Source: Streptomyces triculaminicus
Lineage (GTDB): Bacteria; Actinomycetota; Actinomycetes; Streptomycetales; Streptomycetaceae
Length of the DNA: 64,000 nucleotides
Direction: 5' to 3'
Assembly: GCF_017349075.1 (NCBI RefSeq)
Contig: NZ_JAFMOF010000005.1
Coordinates: forward strand, 186,001 to 250,000
How positions within the stretch are numbered: the stretch's first letter is position 1; each line of letters opens with the position of its first letter. The notes beneath the pieces were generated by a model, which saw nothing but the letters and a program-made list of their open reading frames with translations, was not told the origin of the DNA and did not search any database. A program made the translations under genes and the position numbers. This document shows positions 28,435-39,608 of this stretch, piece by piece.

Positions 28435-29895
28435 ATGACGACGACGACCGGGTCCGCCACGGACCCGAGGCAGGGCGCCGTGGTGAACACGGCGCCCGAA
28501 CGCCCGCCCTTGCAGCTGGTCCCCCTGATCGCCCTGAGCCTCGGCTATTTCCTCGTGATGCTGGACGTCACGGTGGTGACCGTGGCGGTGCCGGACATCC
28601 GTGAGTCGCTGGGGGCCGGAACGGCCTCCCTGCAGTGGATCGTCGACGGCTACAGCACCGTCTTCGCCGGTCTGCTGCTGCTCGGCGGCGGCCTGGGCGA
28701 CCGGCTGGGGCACCGCAGGATGTTCCTGTGGGGCCTGGCCGTCTTCACCCTCGCCTCCATCGGCTGCGGTCTGGCCTCGTCGACCGCCGTGCTGGTCGCC
28801 GGGCGGCTGGTGCAGGGCGCGGGGGCCGCGTTCCTCGTTCCCGCCTCCCTCGCGCTGCTGCAGGCCACCTACCCGGACCGGGCCGTACGGGCCCGGGCCA
28901 TCGCGATCTGGGGAGCCGTCGCCTCGATCGCCTTCGGTGCCGGCCCCGTGGTGGGCGGCCTGCTGATCTCGGGCCTGGACTGGCGGGCGGTGTTCTGGCT
29001 GAACCTGCCGGTGGGCGCGCTCGCGGTGCTGCTCACCCTGCGCCATGTGCCCGCCCCCGCGGCGCGGCCCGCGGCCGGCCGGATGGACCCGGCCGGGCAG
29101 ATCCTCGGCGTGCTGGGGCTGGTCGCCCTGGCCGGCGCCCTCAACGAGGCGGGCTCACAGGGCTGGACGTCCCCGACCGTGCTCTCCGCCGCCGCCGTCG
29201 GCGTGATCGCCCTCGCCGCCTTCATCGTCGTGGAGACCCGGCTGGAGACCGGGCTGACCCGGAACCCGGACGGCCGCAGGCCGCTGCTGCGGCCCTCGCT
29301 CTTCCGCCGTGGGGCGTTCTCCGCGACGGCCCTGGTCGGCCTGCTGATCAGCCTCGGCTACTACGGCATGCTGTTCCTGTCCACGCTCTACTTCCAGCAG
29401 GAGCGCGGGTACGACGCCCTGCGCACCGGCCTGGCGCTGCTGCCCTCGGTGTGCATGGGTCTGATCGCCGCCCCGGTCTTCAGCCGGATCGCGGCCCGCA
29501 CCGGCCCGTACGTCCCCATGATCTGCGGCCTGTTCCTGGGCTCGGCGGGCTTCCTGGGCTGGCTGCTCGCCGCGTCCGACACCGCCTACCCCGTGCTGCT
29601 GTTCGCGCTCGTCGCGACGGGGCTGGGGCAGACCATGACGGCGCTCTCGTCCACCGCCGCGATCATCGAGTCGGCGCCCGCCGACGGAGCGGGCGTGGCC
29701 TCGGCCGTCTTCAACGTCTCCCGCCAGGTGGGCAGCGCCGTCGGCGTGGCCCTCTTCGGCACCCTGACCGCCACCGCCGGCCACCTCACCGACGGGCTGC
29801 ACATCTCGGCCGTGATCGCCGCCGGGGCCTTCCTCACCGGCGGAGTGCTGGCCCTCTTCGCCCGGCGCAAGAACGCCGCGCTCCGCTCCTCCTGA
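28435..29895 (+). CDS. MFS drug-efflux transporter, DHA2 (14-helix) family
   Basis: 486 residues with about 14 membrane segments. Family signatures are LDVTVVTVAVPDI in helix 1 (motif D1), GGGLGDRLGHRRMF (motif A) and RLVQGAGAAFLVPASLALLQ (motif B); motif C is in GAGPVVGGLLI. DHA2 proteins export hydrophobic drugs, dyes or secondary metabolites using the proton gradient. The substrate is not predictable. It is divergent from the ArsR repressor and followed after 66 bases by a cupin gene, so transporter and cupin are probably induced together. Confidence 0.9.
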   Translation: MTTTTGSATDPRQGAVVNTAPERPPLQLVPLIALSLGYFLVMLDVTVVTVAVPDIRESLGAGTASLQWIVDGYSTVFAGLLLLGGGLGDRLGHRRMFLWGLAVFTLASIGCGLASSTAVLVAGRLVQGAGAAFLVPASLALLQATYPDRAVRARAIAIWGAVASIAFGAGPVVGGLLISGLDWRAVFWLNLPVGALAVLLTLRHVPAPAARPAAGRMDPAGQILGVLGLVALAGALNEAGSQGWTSPTVLSAAAVGVIALAAFIVVETRLETGLTRNPDGRRPLLRPSLFRRGAFSATALVGLLISLGYYGMLFLSTLYFQQERGYDALRTGLALLPSVCMGLIAAPVFSRIAARTGPYVPMICGLFLGSAGFLGWLLAASDTAYPVLLFALVATGLGQTMTALSSTAAIIESAPADGAGVASAVFNVSRQVGSAVGVALFGTLTATAGHLTDGLHISAVIAAGAFLTGGVLALFARRKNAALRSS

Positions 29896-29961
29896 CAGAC
29901 GGCCGGTCGACCGACCGCTCCGGCACCACCGTTGGCCCACCCGAGCACCAAGGAGATCCTC

Positions 29962-30363
29962 ATGTCGGTTTCCGCACGGAACACCGGTACCGCCCCGGCG
30001 CGCGACGTCACCGTACTGCGCAACCTGCTCACCGCAGAGGGCCTCGACGCCCTCGAGTGGGAGACCTGGACCGAGCCCGGCCGCTCGGGCGTCGAGCTCC
30101 ACCGGCTCTACGTCACCGACGACACCAGACCGGGCTCGGCGCTCGTCACCAGAATGCGCCCCGGCGCCCACGGCGACCTGCACGAGCACCTGGGCTACGA
30201 GCTGGTGTTCGTCCTCGAGGGCGAGCTGGTCAACGACAACGGCGACCGCTACACCGTCGGCGATCTCATCGTCGAGGAGCCCGGCAGCGTCCACCAGGTC
30301 AGCACCGAGAAGGGCTGCGTCCTCCTCGGAGTGCGCGCGGCCCCGACCGCTCCGCGGTCGTAA
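29962..30363 (+). CDS. Small cupin-domain protein
   Basis: 133 residues with one beta-barrel cupin. The first metal motif region is RPGAHGDLHEHLGYELVFVLEGEL (HxH with a later Glu), and the second is GDLIVEEPGSVHQV with a final His. These residues fit a mononuclear metal site, so an enzyme or a metal-dependent sensor is possible. Good ribosome site AAGGAG. It probably shares a transcript with the MFS transporter and may modify or bind the same compound; that is inference from gene order. Confidence 0.8.
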   Translation: MSVSARNTGTAPARDVTVLRNLLTAEGLDALEWETWTEPGRSGVELHRLYVTDDTRPGSALVTRMRPGAHGDLHEHLGYELVFVLEGELVNDNGDRYTVGDLIVEEPGSVHQVSTEKGCVLLGVRAAPTAPRS

Positions 30364-30420
30364 CGAGCGGGGCGGAGCACCCCGCAGCGTTCCCCCGCCC
30401 TGCGGGCGCTCCGCCGTCCC

Positions 30421-30470
30421 GAGCCCCGTCCCTGACGCGCCTCCCCCGTCGCGTTCCAGGGACGGGGCTC
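30421..30470 (+). terminator. Hairpin terminator after the cupin gene
   Basis: A 14-base perfect stem (30421-30434 with 30457-30470), extended by an inner ACGCG/CGCGT pair, followed by CCTTTTTC. Confidence 0.8.
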
Positions 30471-30624
30471 GTCCTTTTTCCCGCGCGTTCCCGCGAGTTC
30501 CCGCGAGCCTTCTCCAGGCGTTGCGGTGGTGGTCTCCCGCCCGCCAACGACCCGTTACCCAGGAGTAACGCCAACTGATGGGATGGCACAGGCCCGTTCA
30601 CCCACCCCCACCCCGGGAGCCGCA

Positions 30625-31602
30625 GTGCCGTTCACCCAGCGCACCGCAACCGCCGCCCTGTTCACCGCCGCCGCGTTGACGGCGGCCCTGCCGCAGACGG
30701 CGATGGCCGCACCGGCCGCCGCCACCCCGTCGCTGAAGGTGCTGACGTACAACACCTTCCTCATGAGCACCGGCCTCTACCCCAACTGGGGCCAGGAGCA
30801 CCGGGCCAGGGAGATAGCGGCGGCCGGGTTCTTCCAGGGCAACGACGTCGTCGTGCTGCAGGAGGCGTTCGACAACGCCACCGCGGACGGGCTGAAGGCC
30901 GCGGCGGCCGACCGGTACCCGTACCAGACGCCGGTGGTCGGGCGGAGCAAGGACGGCTGGGACGCGACCGGCGGCAAGTACTCCGCCACCACGCCGGAGG
31001 ACGGCGGCGTGACCGTGCTGAGCAAGTGGCCCATCGTCCGCAAGGAGCAGGTGATCTTCAACGACGCCTGCGGCGCGGACTGGTGGTCCAACAAGGGCTT
31101 CGCGTACGTCGTGCTGAACGTGGGCGGCACCAGGGTGCACGTGGTGGGCACCCACGCCCAGTCCACCGACAGCGGCTGCGCGGCGGGCGAGGCCGCGGCC
31201 GACCGCTCCAGGCAGTTCCGCCAGATCGACGCGTTCCTGGACGCCAAGAACATCCCGGCCGACGAGCAGGTCATGCTCGCCGGCGACCTGAACGTGGACT
31301 CCCACAGCGCGGAGTACGCCTCGATGCTCGCCGACGGCGATCTCGCCCCGGCCGACTCCCGCGCCGGCCACCCGTACTCCTTCGACACCAAGGAGAACTC
31401 GATCGCGGCCTACCGCTACCCCACCGACCCCCGCGAGGACCTCGACTACGTCCTGCACCGCAACGGCCACGCGCGCCCGGCGGGCTGGCGGAACACGGTG
31501 GTCCAGGAGACGTCCGCACCGTGGACCGTCTCCAGCTGGGGCAAGCGGTACACCTACACCGACCTCAGCGACCACTACCCCGTGATCGCCGGGGCGAACT
31601 GA
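30625..31602 (+). CDS. Secreted sphingomyelinase C-like phosphodiesterase
   Basis: 325 residues including an N-terminal signal peptide (VPFTQRTATAALF... ending near ALPQTAMA-A). The mature part is an endonuclease/exonuclease/phosphatase fold of the bacterial neutral sphingomyelinase type. Visible active-site elements are LTYNTFLMSTG, VVLQEAFDN (metal Glu), VGTHAQSTDS, LAGDLNVDS and the C-terminal SDHYPV with the catalytic His. It hydrolyses phosphosphingolipids or related phosphodiesters outside the cell by analogy; the real substrate is not known. The GTG at 30625 has GGGAG upstream and places the signal peptide at the N-terminus; an ATG at 30583 is in frame. It stands alone as a transcription unit. 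Confidence 0.87.
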   Translation: MPFTQRTATAALFTAAALTAALPQTAMAAPAAATPSLKVLTYNTFLMSTGLYPNWGQEHRAREIAAAGFFQGNDVVVLQEAFDNATADGLKAAAADRYPYQTPVVGRSKDGWDATGGKYSATTPEDGGVTVLSKWPIVRKEQVIFNDACGADWWSNKGFAYVVLNVGGTRVHVVGTHAQSTDSGCAAGEAAADRSRQFRQIDAFLDAKNIPADEQVMLAGDLNVDSHSAEYASMLADGDLAPADSRAGHPYSFDTKENSIAAYRYPTDPREDLDYVLHRNGHARPAGWRNTVVQETSAPWTVSSWGKRYTYTDLSDHYPVIAGAN

Positions 31603-31711
31603 CCGGAAGATCCCCCCGGACCCGGCCGCGAAGTCGATCTTTCGCCAAGGTTCCGTATCGACCGGCCAAGGGGTCTGCTGCCCCGTCGCGGGCCATGCTT
31701 CAATAGGGGGC

Positions 31712-31840
31712 ATGGCCAGCTACCAGAACACCGCGACGGGTCGCAGCGACCTCGAGCCCTTCTGGCCCTCTCGCCAGCACCACGACTTCGACCGAGTGTG
31801 TTGTCGCGCGTCCTTCGCGCAGGCCCTCCTCTCTCGCTGA
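31712..31840 (+). CDS. 42-residue leader-peptide-like small ORF
   Basis: ATG at 31712 directly after a run of five Gs; stop TGA at 31838-31840. The product ends with a segment reading HHDFDRVCCRASF. The pattern His-x-Asp-x-x-Arg-Val-x-Cys-Arg resembles the short actinobacterial leader peptides that lie before cysteine or sulfur genes. The adjacent cysteine codons are TGT-TGT, the rare choice in this genome. The next gene, a winged-helix regulator, starts 97 bases downstream. I see no clear terminator/antiterminator pair between them. Confidence 0.5.
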   Translation: MASYQNTATGRSDLEPFWPSRQHHDFDRVCCRASFAQALLSR

Positions 31841-31937
31841 CCCTTACGTCGTAGTCAGCCGCCGGCACCAGGTCCGGCCAAGCGGCCCGCGCGCCCAGCA
31901 CGTCCCCTCGACGTTCTCGCGCGAAAGAGCTTCCGCC

Positions 31938-32486
31938 ATGACGAACCTCCGCACGCTGCCCCTCCCCGCGCAGGCCACCGCCGCCCCCGCCGCCCACCGC
32001 CAGCGGCTGCGGGCCGTGGCCCCGGACGAGGTGCCGCCGGTCGCCGAGCTGCTGCACCCGGGGGCCACGTGGATGCCCGCCCCGCAGCACACCCTGCCCT
32101 CCCTCCCCGGCCAGCCGCCGATGATCGGCTACCTGGTGCTCGTACCGGCCGGGCAGCCCGCCCCCGAGGCCGTCGCCCCCGTCACCGAAGGCGACGCGCT
32201 GGTGAGCATCGACCCCGAGCAGCGCACGGCGAGCGTCGCGGGCCGGGTGCTGGACCTGACCTACCTCGAGTTCGAGCTGCTGTCCCACCTGGTGGCCCAC
32301 CCGCACCGGGTGCACACCCGCGACCAGCTGGTGACCACGGTGTGGGGCTACGGACACGTGGGCGACGGCCGGACCGTCGATGTGCACGTCGCCCGGCTGC
32401 GCCGCAAGATGGGCGCCGAGCACCGCTCCTCGATCGTCACCGTCCGCCGCGTCGGCTACAAGTACGCGCCCCCGGCCGGGATGTGA
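31938..32486 (+). CDS. Winged-helix regulator with OmpR-type DNA-binding domain, no receiver
   Basis: 182 residues. The C-terminal 85 form an OmpR/PhoB DNA-binding domain: LDLTYLEFELLSHLVAHPHRV, TRDQLVTTVWGYG, then GRTVDVHVARLRRKM and VRRVGYKY. The N-terminal 95 residues are Pro/Ala-rich and lack the aspartates of a receiver domain, so it is not a conventional response regulator. A segment (ALVSIDPEQRTASVAG) forms the usual small beta sheet before the DNA-binding fold. The preceding small ORF suggests translational or attenuation control. Confidence 0.85.
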   Translation: MTNLRTLPLPAQATAAPAAHRQRLRAVAPDEVPPVAELLHPGATWMPAPQHTLPSLPGQPPMIGYLVLVPAGQPAPEAVAPVTEGDALVSIDPEQRTASVAGRVLDLTYLEFELLSHLVAHPHRVHTRDQLVTTVWGYGHVGDGRTVDVHVARLRRKMGAEHRSSIVTVRRVGYKYAPPAGM

Positions 32487-32547
32487 GACGTACCGCCCCG
32501 CCGCTCGCCTCTTGTCGGTGACCGGTGGGGCGGGTGAGGGTAAGGCC

Positions 32548-33222
32548 ATGACCGACACCTCCGGGCGGGGGCCCGTGCGCTTAGCCCTCGCCGACCTCCT
32601 GCCGTCCCTCTCCCCCGCCGGGCTGCCCCGCCTGGCGCCCGCCTATGTGGGGGGCGTGCAGCTGGGCGCATACGCCGTGCAACACCTGCTCACGCCCGAT
32701 GCACGCCGGCGCCTGCTGCGCCTGTGCTCCACCAATGTCGACAACCTGCGCCGGGGCCGCTGGCACACCCTCGCCGGCAGCGCGCTGGTGGTCGAGGCCC
32801 CCATGGAGCTGCCCTACGCCCTGCTGCTCCTGGCCGTGCTCGGATACACGGAGTACGCCTACGGCGCGTGGTGGGCGGCGGGCGCCTTCGCGTACGGGCA
32901 CGTGGGCGCGTCGCTCGTCGTGTACGCGGGCTTGCGCGCCCTGCGCGCCGGGCCGCGGACCCGGGCCGCGATCGACGTCGGGACCAGCTACGGCTTCAAC
33001 GCCGTGACCGGAGCGCTCACCGCCGCCCTGCCGCGGGGCTACCCGCAAACGGCCGCCCGCGGGGCGCTGCTCGCCCTCGCCACCCGCCCCTGCCTGCACG
33101 GATTCCGGCGGACGAGCTTCACGGACGCGGGGCACCTGCTCGCGCTGGCGCTGGGCATGAGCCTGGGACCGGCCCTCGCCGCCGGGCGCCGTCGCGGACT
33201 CGGCCGCCCTTCCTCACAATAA
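32548..33222 (+). CDS. Rhomboid-like integral membrane protein
   Basis: 224 residues with about five or six membrane segments. Features seen: STNVDNLRRGRWHTLAGSALV resembles the rhomboid loop before the first buried helix; GHVGASLVVYAG has the small-residue pattern of helix 2; AIDVGTSYGFNAVTGA places a serine at a helix start; DAGHLLALALGM gives a late helical histidine. The GxSG motif itself is not present. It shares ID-x-G-x-S followed by a distant His with the rhomboid-like protein at 4.3 kb. The function is unknown; a proteolytic role is only a hypothesis. It follows the winged-helix regulator by 61 bases. Confidence 0.65.
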   Translation: MTDTSGRGPVRLALADLLPSLSPAGLPRLAPAYVGGVQLGAYAVQHLLTPDARRRLLRLCSTNVDNLRRGRWHTLAGSALVVEAPMELPYALLLLAVLGYTEYAYGAWWAAGAFAYGHVGASLVVYAGLRALRAGPRTRAAIDVGTSYGFNAVTGALTAALPRGYPQTAARGALLALATRPCLHGFRRTSFTDAGHLLALALGMSLGPALAAGRRRGLGRPSSQ

Positions 33223-33272
33223 AAGGACAGACAATGGGATAAGCGCAAAAGGCAGACAAGGGAGACCCGCCC

Positions 33273-34100
33273 ATGCCGCAGCAGTTCGATGCCTCGACGA
33301 TCACCAATCTCCGCGACCTCGGCGGCATCGCGCTGGCGGGCAACTCCGCCGTCCGCCCAGGTCTGCTGCTGCGCTCCGGGCGGCTGGACCGCCTGGACCC
33401 GGCCACCGATCCCGCCGTCGCCGCCCTGGGCATCCACACGGTCGTCGACCTGCGCTCCGAGCACGAGCGCCGGGAGCGGCCCGACCGGCTGCCCGAGGGC
33501 GCCCGGCTGATCGTCGCCGACGTCCTGGCGGGCCTGTCCGCCCACCGCGCCGGCCCCCACCAGGGCCATGCCGCCCCCGGCGACCGGGTGCCCGCCCGGC
33601 TCGAGGACGTGCTGGGCAGCCCCGCCGCCGCCGAGGAGCACCTGGGCGGCGGCAAGGCCGAGAAGCTGATGTGCGACACCTACCGCACGTTCGTCACCTC
33701 CGAGCCCGCCTGCCAGGCCTACGGCCTGCTGCTCACCACGCTGGCCGAGCCCGACTGCGGCCCGCTGCTCTTCCACTGCACGGCCGGCAAGGACCGCACC
33801 GGCTGGGCGGCCACCGTCCTCCTGCTGCTGCTCGGCGCGGACGCCGCCGCCGTCGAGCGCGAGTACCTCGCGGTGACGCCCGCCGTACGGGCCGCCTTCG
33901 CGCCGGTCGTCGAGCGCTTCACCGCCGTCGGCGGGGATCCCGCGATAGCCGACGCGATCCTGGGCGTACGGCCCGCCTACCTGGAGGCGGCCCTGGAGGA
34001 GATGCACCGCCTCCACGGCGACGTGACGGGCTACGTGCGCGAGGGCCTCGGCATCCCCCACGCGGCCATAGACCGCATCCGGGCCCGCTGCGTGGCGTAG
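33273..34100 (+). CDS. Protein tyrosine/serine phosphatase (Y_phosphatase3)
   Basis: 275 residues. The catalytic P-loop is HCTAGKDRTG near residues 168-177 (Cx5R with Cys nucleophile). The N-terminus NLRDLGGI and VRPGLLLRSGRLDRL is the usual opening of this family, related to IphP and MptpB. A VVDLRSEHERRERPD motif follows. Enzymes of this class remove phosphate from Tyr, Ser/Thr or phosphoinositides. There is no signal peptide. A GGGAG ribosome site precedes the ATG. It starts 50 bases after the rhomboid-like gene and may be co-transcribed. Confidence 0.9.
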   Translation: MPQQFDASTITNLRDLGGIALAGNSAVRPGLLLRSGRLDRLDPATDPAVAALGIHTVVDLRSEHERRERPDRLPEGARLIVADVLAGLSAHRAGPHQGHAAPGDRVPARLEDVLGSPAAAEEHLGGGKAEKLMCDTYRTFVTSEPACQAYGLLLTTLAEPDCGPLLFHCTAGKDRTGWAATVLLLLLGADAAAVEREYLAVTPAVRAAFAPVVERFTAVGGDPAIADAILGVRPAYLEAALEEMHRLHGDVTGYVREGLGIPHAAIDRIRARCVA

Positions 34101-34139
34101 GGCCTGTCCGATAGATCTGCGCCCGCCCACACGGGTGAG

Positions 34140-36110
34140 GTGACCATCGCATCATTCACTCGTTCTACGGATGTGGAGCAGCAAGCTACAGTCCCCCGGC
34201 CCTTCGCCCCGGCCCCCGTCGACGTCGAGCAGGCCGAGGCCGCGCTCATCGAGCACTACCCGCGCCTGGTGCGGCTCGCCTATCTGGTGCTGCCGCCCGC
34301 GCTGGGGCGCAACCGCCGGGTCCTGACCGCGCACGCCCTGGTCCAGCGGGCGCTGCCCCGCAACCGCTCGGCCGACTCGGAGCCGGTCCTGCCGGCGCCC
34401 CGCGAGGCCGGGGGATCCCCCGGCGACGCGGGGTACGCCTATGTGCGGCAGCGGGTGCTGCGCGCCGCGCTGGACGCGGGCCGCCCGCGCGGCCGGTGGC
34501 AGCTCCCCCGGCCGGGCCAGCTGCCGCCGCTGCTCCCCCAGGTGTGGGGCCTGCGGCTGTTCCCCCGCTCCGGCGGCGCCGACGAGCTGGCCCTCGACCA
34601 GGCGCTCGCCGCGCTCTCCGGGCCCGCCCGCGCCGCGTACGTGCTGCGCGAGCTGGAGCTGCCGGACGACCGGGACGTCCGCCGGCTGCTGGCCGCCGCC
34701 GGGGCCGAGGACCCGGACGCGGCCCTCGCCGAGGCCGGCCGGCTGCGCGTCCCGGCCGGCAGCCGGGACGTCTCGCTGCTGGAGTCGGTGGAGTTCGACC
34801 CCTGCTCGCTGCAGGCCAGGCCCACGGACCTGATGCGGCGCCGCCAGCACGCCCGCGCGGCGCTGGCCGCCCTGGCCGCCGCCGTCGTCTGCGGCACGCT
34901 CCTGGGGCTGCCGGGCGACGGCTGGGGCTCCGGCAGCGCGGCCGCGCCCTCGTACGCGCGCAACGAGGCCGCGCAGCAGGCCCTCGACCCCGCGCGCCTG
35001 ACCCGGGCGGCCCCCGACGCCTGGAAGCGCGCCGACCGCCTGGGCTACGCCGGCTGGCCCGCCCGCGGCGACCGCACCGGCGACAAGGACCTGCTGCGCC
35101 GGGCGCTCGCCGTCTGGGCCCGGCCCGGGCGCACCGTGCAGGTCACCGCGACCCCCGGCACCCCCTCCGGGCCGGCCGCGGGGCCGCCGCAGCTGCTGTA
35201 CGCGGGCGAGGTCGACTCCGCCGTGGTGGTGCTCTTCCACGACGGCCTGCGGGCCGTGCGCTACGCCGAGTCCAGGAACGGCGACACCGGATCGGCCGCG
35301 CTGGACTTCGCGCGGACCGACGCCGCCGACGGCGGGAGCGCCGCCGCGCTCGTCCTCGGCCGCACCGACGGCAACGTCCGCTATCTCACCGCCCCCTGGG
35401 TCACCACCGCCGCCGCGCGCGACCTGCTCGAGCCCACCGCCGCGCCCGAGCCGCTGCACCGCGACGCCGACGGCGTCACCGACCCGCTCCCCAGCCCCGC
35501 CGCGAGCGGCGACTGCCGCCGCTGGACCGCCCTGCAGCTCGGCGGCCATCTCGTCACGGACCTGGCCGAGCTGGTCCCGGCCCGGCTCACCTCGGGCGCC
35601 CCCGCCGCCCCGCACGACGTGACCACCGCCGCCGAGCGCGCCGGCTGGGCCCACACCGCCTGCCACCTCGCGACGATCCGTGGCCAGGGCGTACGGGCGG
35701 TGAACTCCTGGCGGTTCGCGACGCAGGCGCTGCCCGGGGCCGGCGGGACCGCCGAGTGGTTCTGCACCCGCGCCGAGACCTGGCGGGGCGCGGGGAGCCG
35801 GGTGCTCGCGCAGTTCCAGGTGCCCGGCGGCCGGGCGGGCGCCCCGGGCACGGTCGTCGCCCGCGCCGAGGACTCCCCCGTCTGCGGCGGGCGCGAGCCG
35901 TACGTCCTGGCGGGCGTGCTGTGGAAGTCCCGCGCCGGAACGTGGTACGCCCTCGCGGCCGGCGGCGGCGACGTCGCCTCGGTGACCGCGACCGGCGGGG
36001 TGCGCGGCAGCGCCCCGGGGCCGGTCCTGGCCGTGCCGGCCCGGCAGGGCGCGCGCACCGAGCTGACGGCCCGTCTGAAGGACGGCCGGAAGATCGCCGC
36101 GCTGCGCTGA
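34140..36110 (+). CDS. Sigma-factor-like protein fused to a membrane helix and extracytoplasmic domain
   Basis: 656 residues. Residues about 35-80 (EHYPRLVRLAYLVLP then LTAHALVQRALP) look like ECF sigma region 2; about 155-195 (ALAALSGPARAAYVLRELEL and DVRRLLAAAG) look like region 4 with a poor helix-turn-helix. A single membrane helix follows at about 238-258 (RAALAALAAAVVCGTLLGL). The remaining 390 residues would be outside and contain several cysteines and Trp-rich strands (AEWFCTRAETWRG, DSPVCGGREPYVL). I recognise no enzyme family there. The sigma-like part is too degenerate to call a working sigma factor. The GTG start at 34140 has no spaced ribosome site, so the exact N-terminus is uncertain. 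Confidence 0.65.
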   Translation: MTIASFTRSTDVEQQATVPRPFAPAPVDVEQAEAALIEHYPRLVRLAYLVLPPALGRNRRVLTAHALVQRALPRNRSADSEPVLPAPREAGGSPGDAGYAYVRQRVLRAALDAGRPRGRWQLPRPGQLPPLLPQVWGLRLFPRSGGADELALDQALAALSGPARAAYVLRELELPDDRDVRRLLAAAGAEDPDAALAEAGRLRVPAGSRDVSLLESVEFDPCSLQARPTDLMRRRQHARAALAALAAAVVCGTLLGLPGDGWGSGSAAAPSYARNEAAQQALDPARLTRAAPDAWKRADRLGYAGWPARGDRTGDKDLLRRALAVWARPGRTVQVTATPGTPSGPAAGPPQLLYAGEVDSAVVVLFHDGLRAVRYAESRNGDTGSAALDFARTDAADGGSAAALVLGRTDGNVRYLTAPWVTTAAARDLLEPTAAPEPLHRDADGVTDPLPSPAASGDCRRWTALQLGGHLVTDLAELVPARLTSGAPAAPHDVTTAAERAGWAHTACHLATIRGQGVRAVNSWRFATQALPGAGGTAEWFCTRAETWRGAGSRVLAQFQVPGGRAGAPGTVVARAEDSPVCGGREPYVLAGVLWKSRAGTWYALAAGGGDVASVTATGGVRGSAPGPVLAVPARQGARTELTARLKDGRKIAALR

Positions 36111-36861
36111 TCCGGGGTCGGACGGCCCCGCGCGGCAGGCCCAACGGCCCCAGCCGGTGGGCGGTTCGGGCGGTTTAGGATGACCGCCATGACGACCGAG
36201 GTCCGCCGCAGGATGAGCGTCGAGGAGCGACGCGAGCAACTCATCGCGGTCGCCCTCGACCTCTTCAGCCATCGCCCGCCCGACACCGTCTCCATCGACG
36301 ACATCGCCATGGCGGCCGGGATCTCCCGGCCGCTCGTCTATCGGTACTTCACCTGCAAGAAGAGCCTGTACGAGATCGCTCTGCGGCGCGCCGCCGACGA
36401 GCTGACGGCGCTCTTCGAGGAGCCCGTCGAAGGCCCGCCGGTCGCCCGGCTGTTACGGGTTCTGCGGCGGTTCCTCGACTTCGTCGAGGGCTACGCCCCC
36501 GGATACGCCGCCCTGCTGCGCGGGGGCCCGGCGACGGCCGGCGCGGGGGCGGCGGTCTCGCTGATCGACGGCGTGCGCGGGGCCGCGTACGCCCGGCTGC
36601 TGGAACACCTGGGCGTACGGGAGCCGACGCCCCGGCTGGAGCTGACGCTGCGGTCCTGGATCTCCCTGGTCGAGACGACGGCGCTGCTCTGGCTGGACGG
36701 GCGCGGCATTCCGCGCCCGGAGCTGGAGGCGCAGCTGGCGCACGCGCTCATGGCGCTCGTCGCGGTGGGCGCCGCCCACGACGAGGACACCGCGGCCGTG
36801 CTGGCGCGGGTCCTCGCCGACGAGCCGGCGGACGGCCCGGTGGCCGCCCTGGCGGTCCGGC

Positions 36862-39418
<2,557 letters not shown>

Positions 39419-39487
39419 TGTTGCGGTGCTCCTTTGGCTGGGGTCACAGACGTGGTGCTTGCCCCGGTCCCGCCCTTTCACCGTTTT

Positions 39488-39504
39488 CGGGGGCTTCGCC
39501 CCCG
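39488..39504. terminator. Short GC hairpin upstream of the pullulanase gene
   Basis: CGGGGGC-TTC-GCCCCCG, a seven-base perfect stem with a three-base loop. This is a common streptomycete hairpin and probably terminates amylase transcription. Confidence 0.5.
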
Positions 39505-39531
39505 GCCCCCGGACCGCGCTGCGCGCGGCGT

Positions 39532-39579
39532 CCTCAATCGCCGGACGGGCTGAAATCACAGCCCGGCCGGCGTTTGAGG
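39532..39579. repeat. Streptomycete intergenic inverted repeat
   Basis: Twenty-one-base arms (39532-39552 and 39559-39579) with two mismatches around AAATCA. The core CGCCGGACGGGCTG is a frequently repeated streptomycete intergenic element. It lies between the amylase stop and the pullulanase start and can form a hairpin that ends amylase transcription. Confidence 0.75.
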
Positions 39580-39608
39580 CCTTACGGGAAGGGGCGGGGT
39601 GGGGGAAC

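Noticed and set aside
34140..34760. A functional stand-alone ECF sigma factor
   Set aside because: Region 4 lacks a convincing helix-turn-helix and the frame continues without a stop into a membrane helix and external domain.
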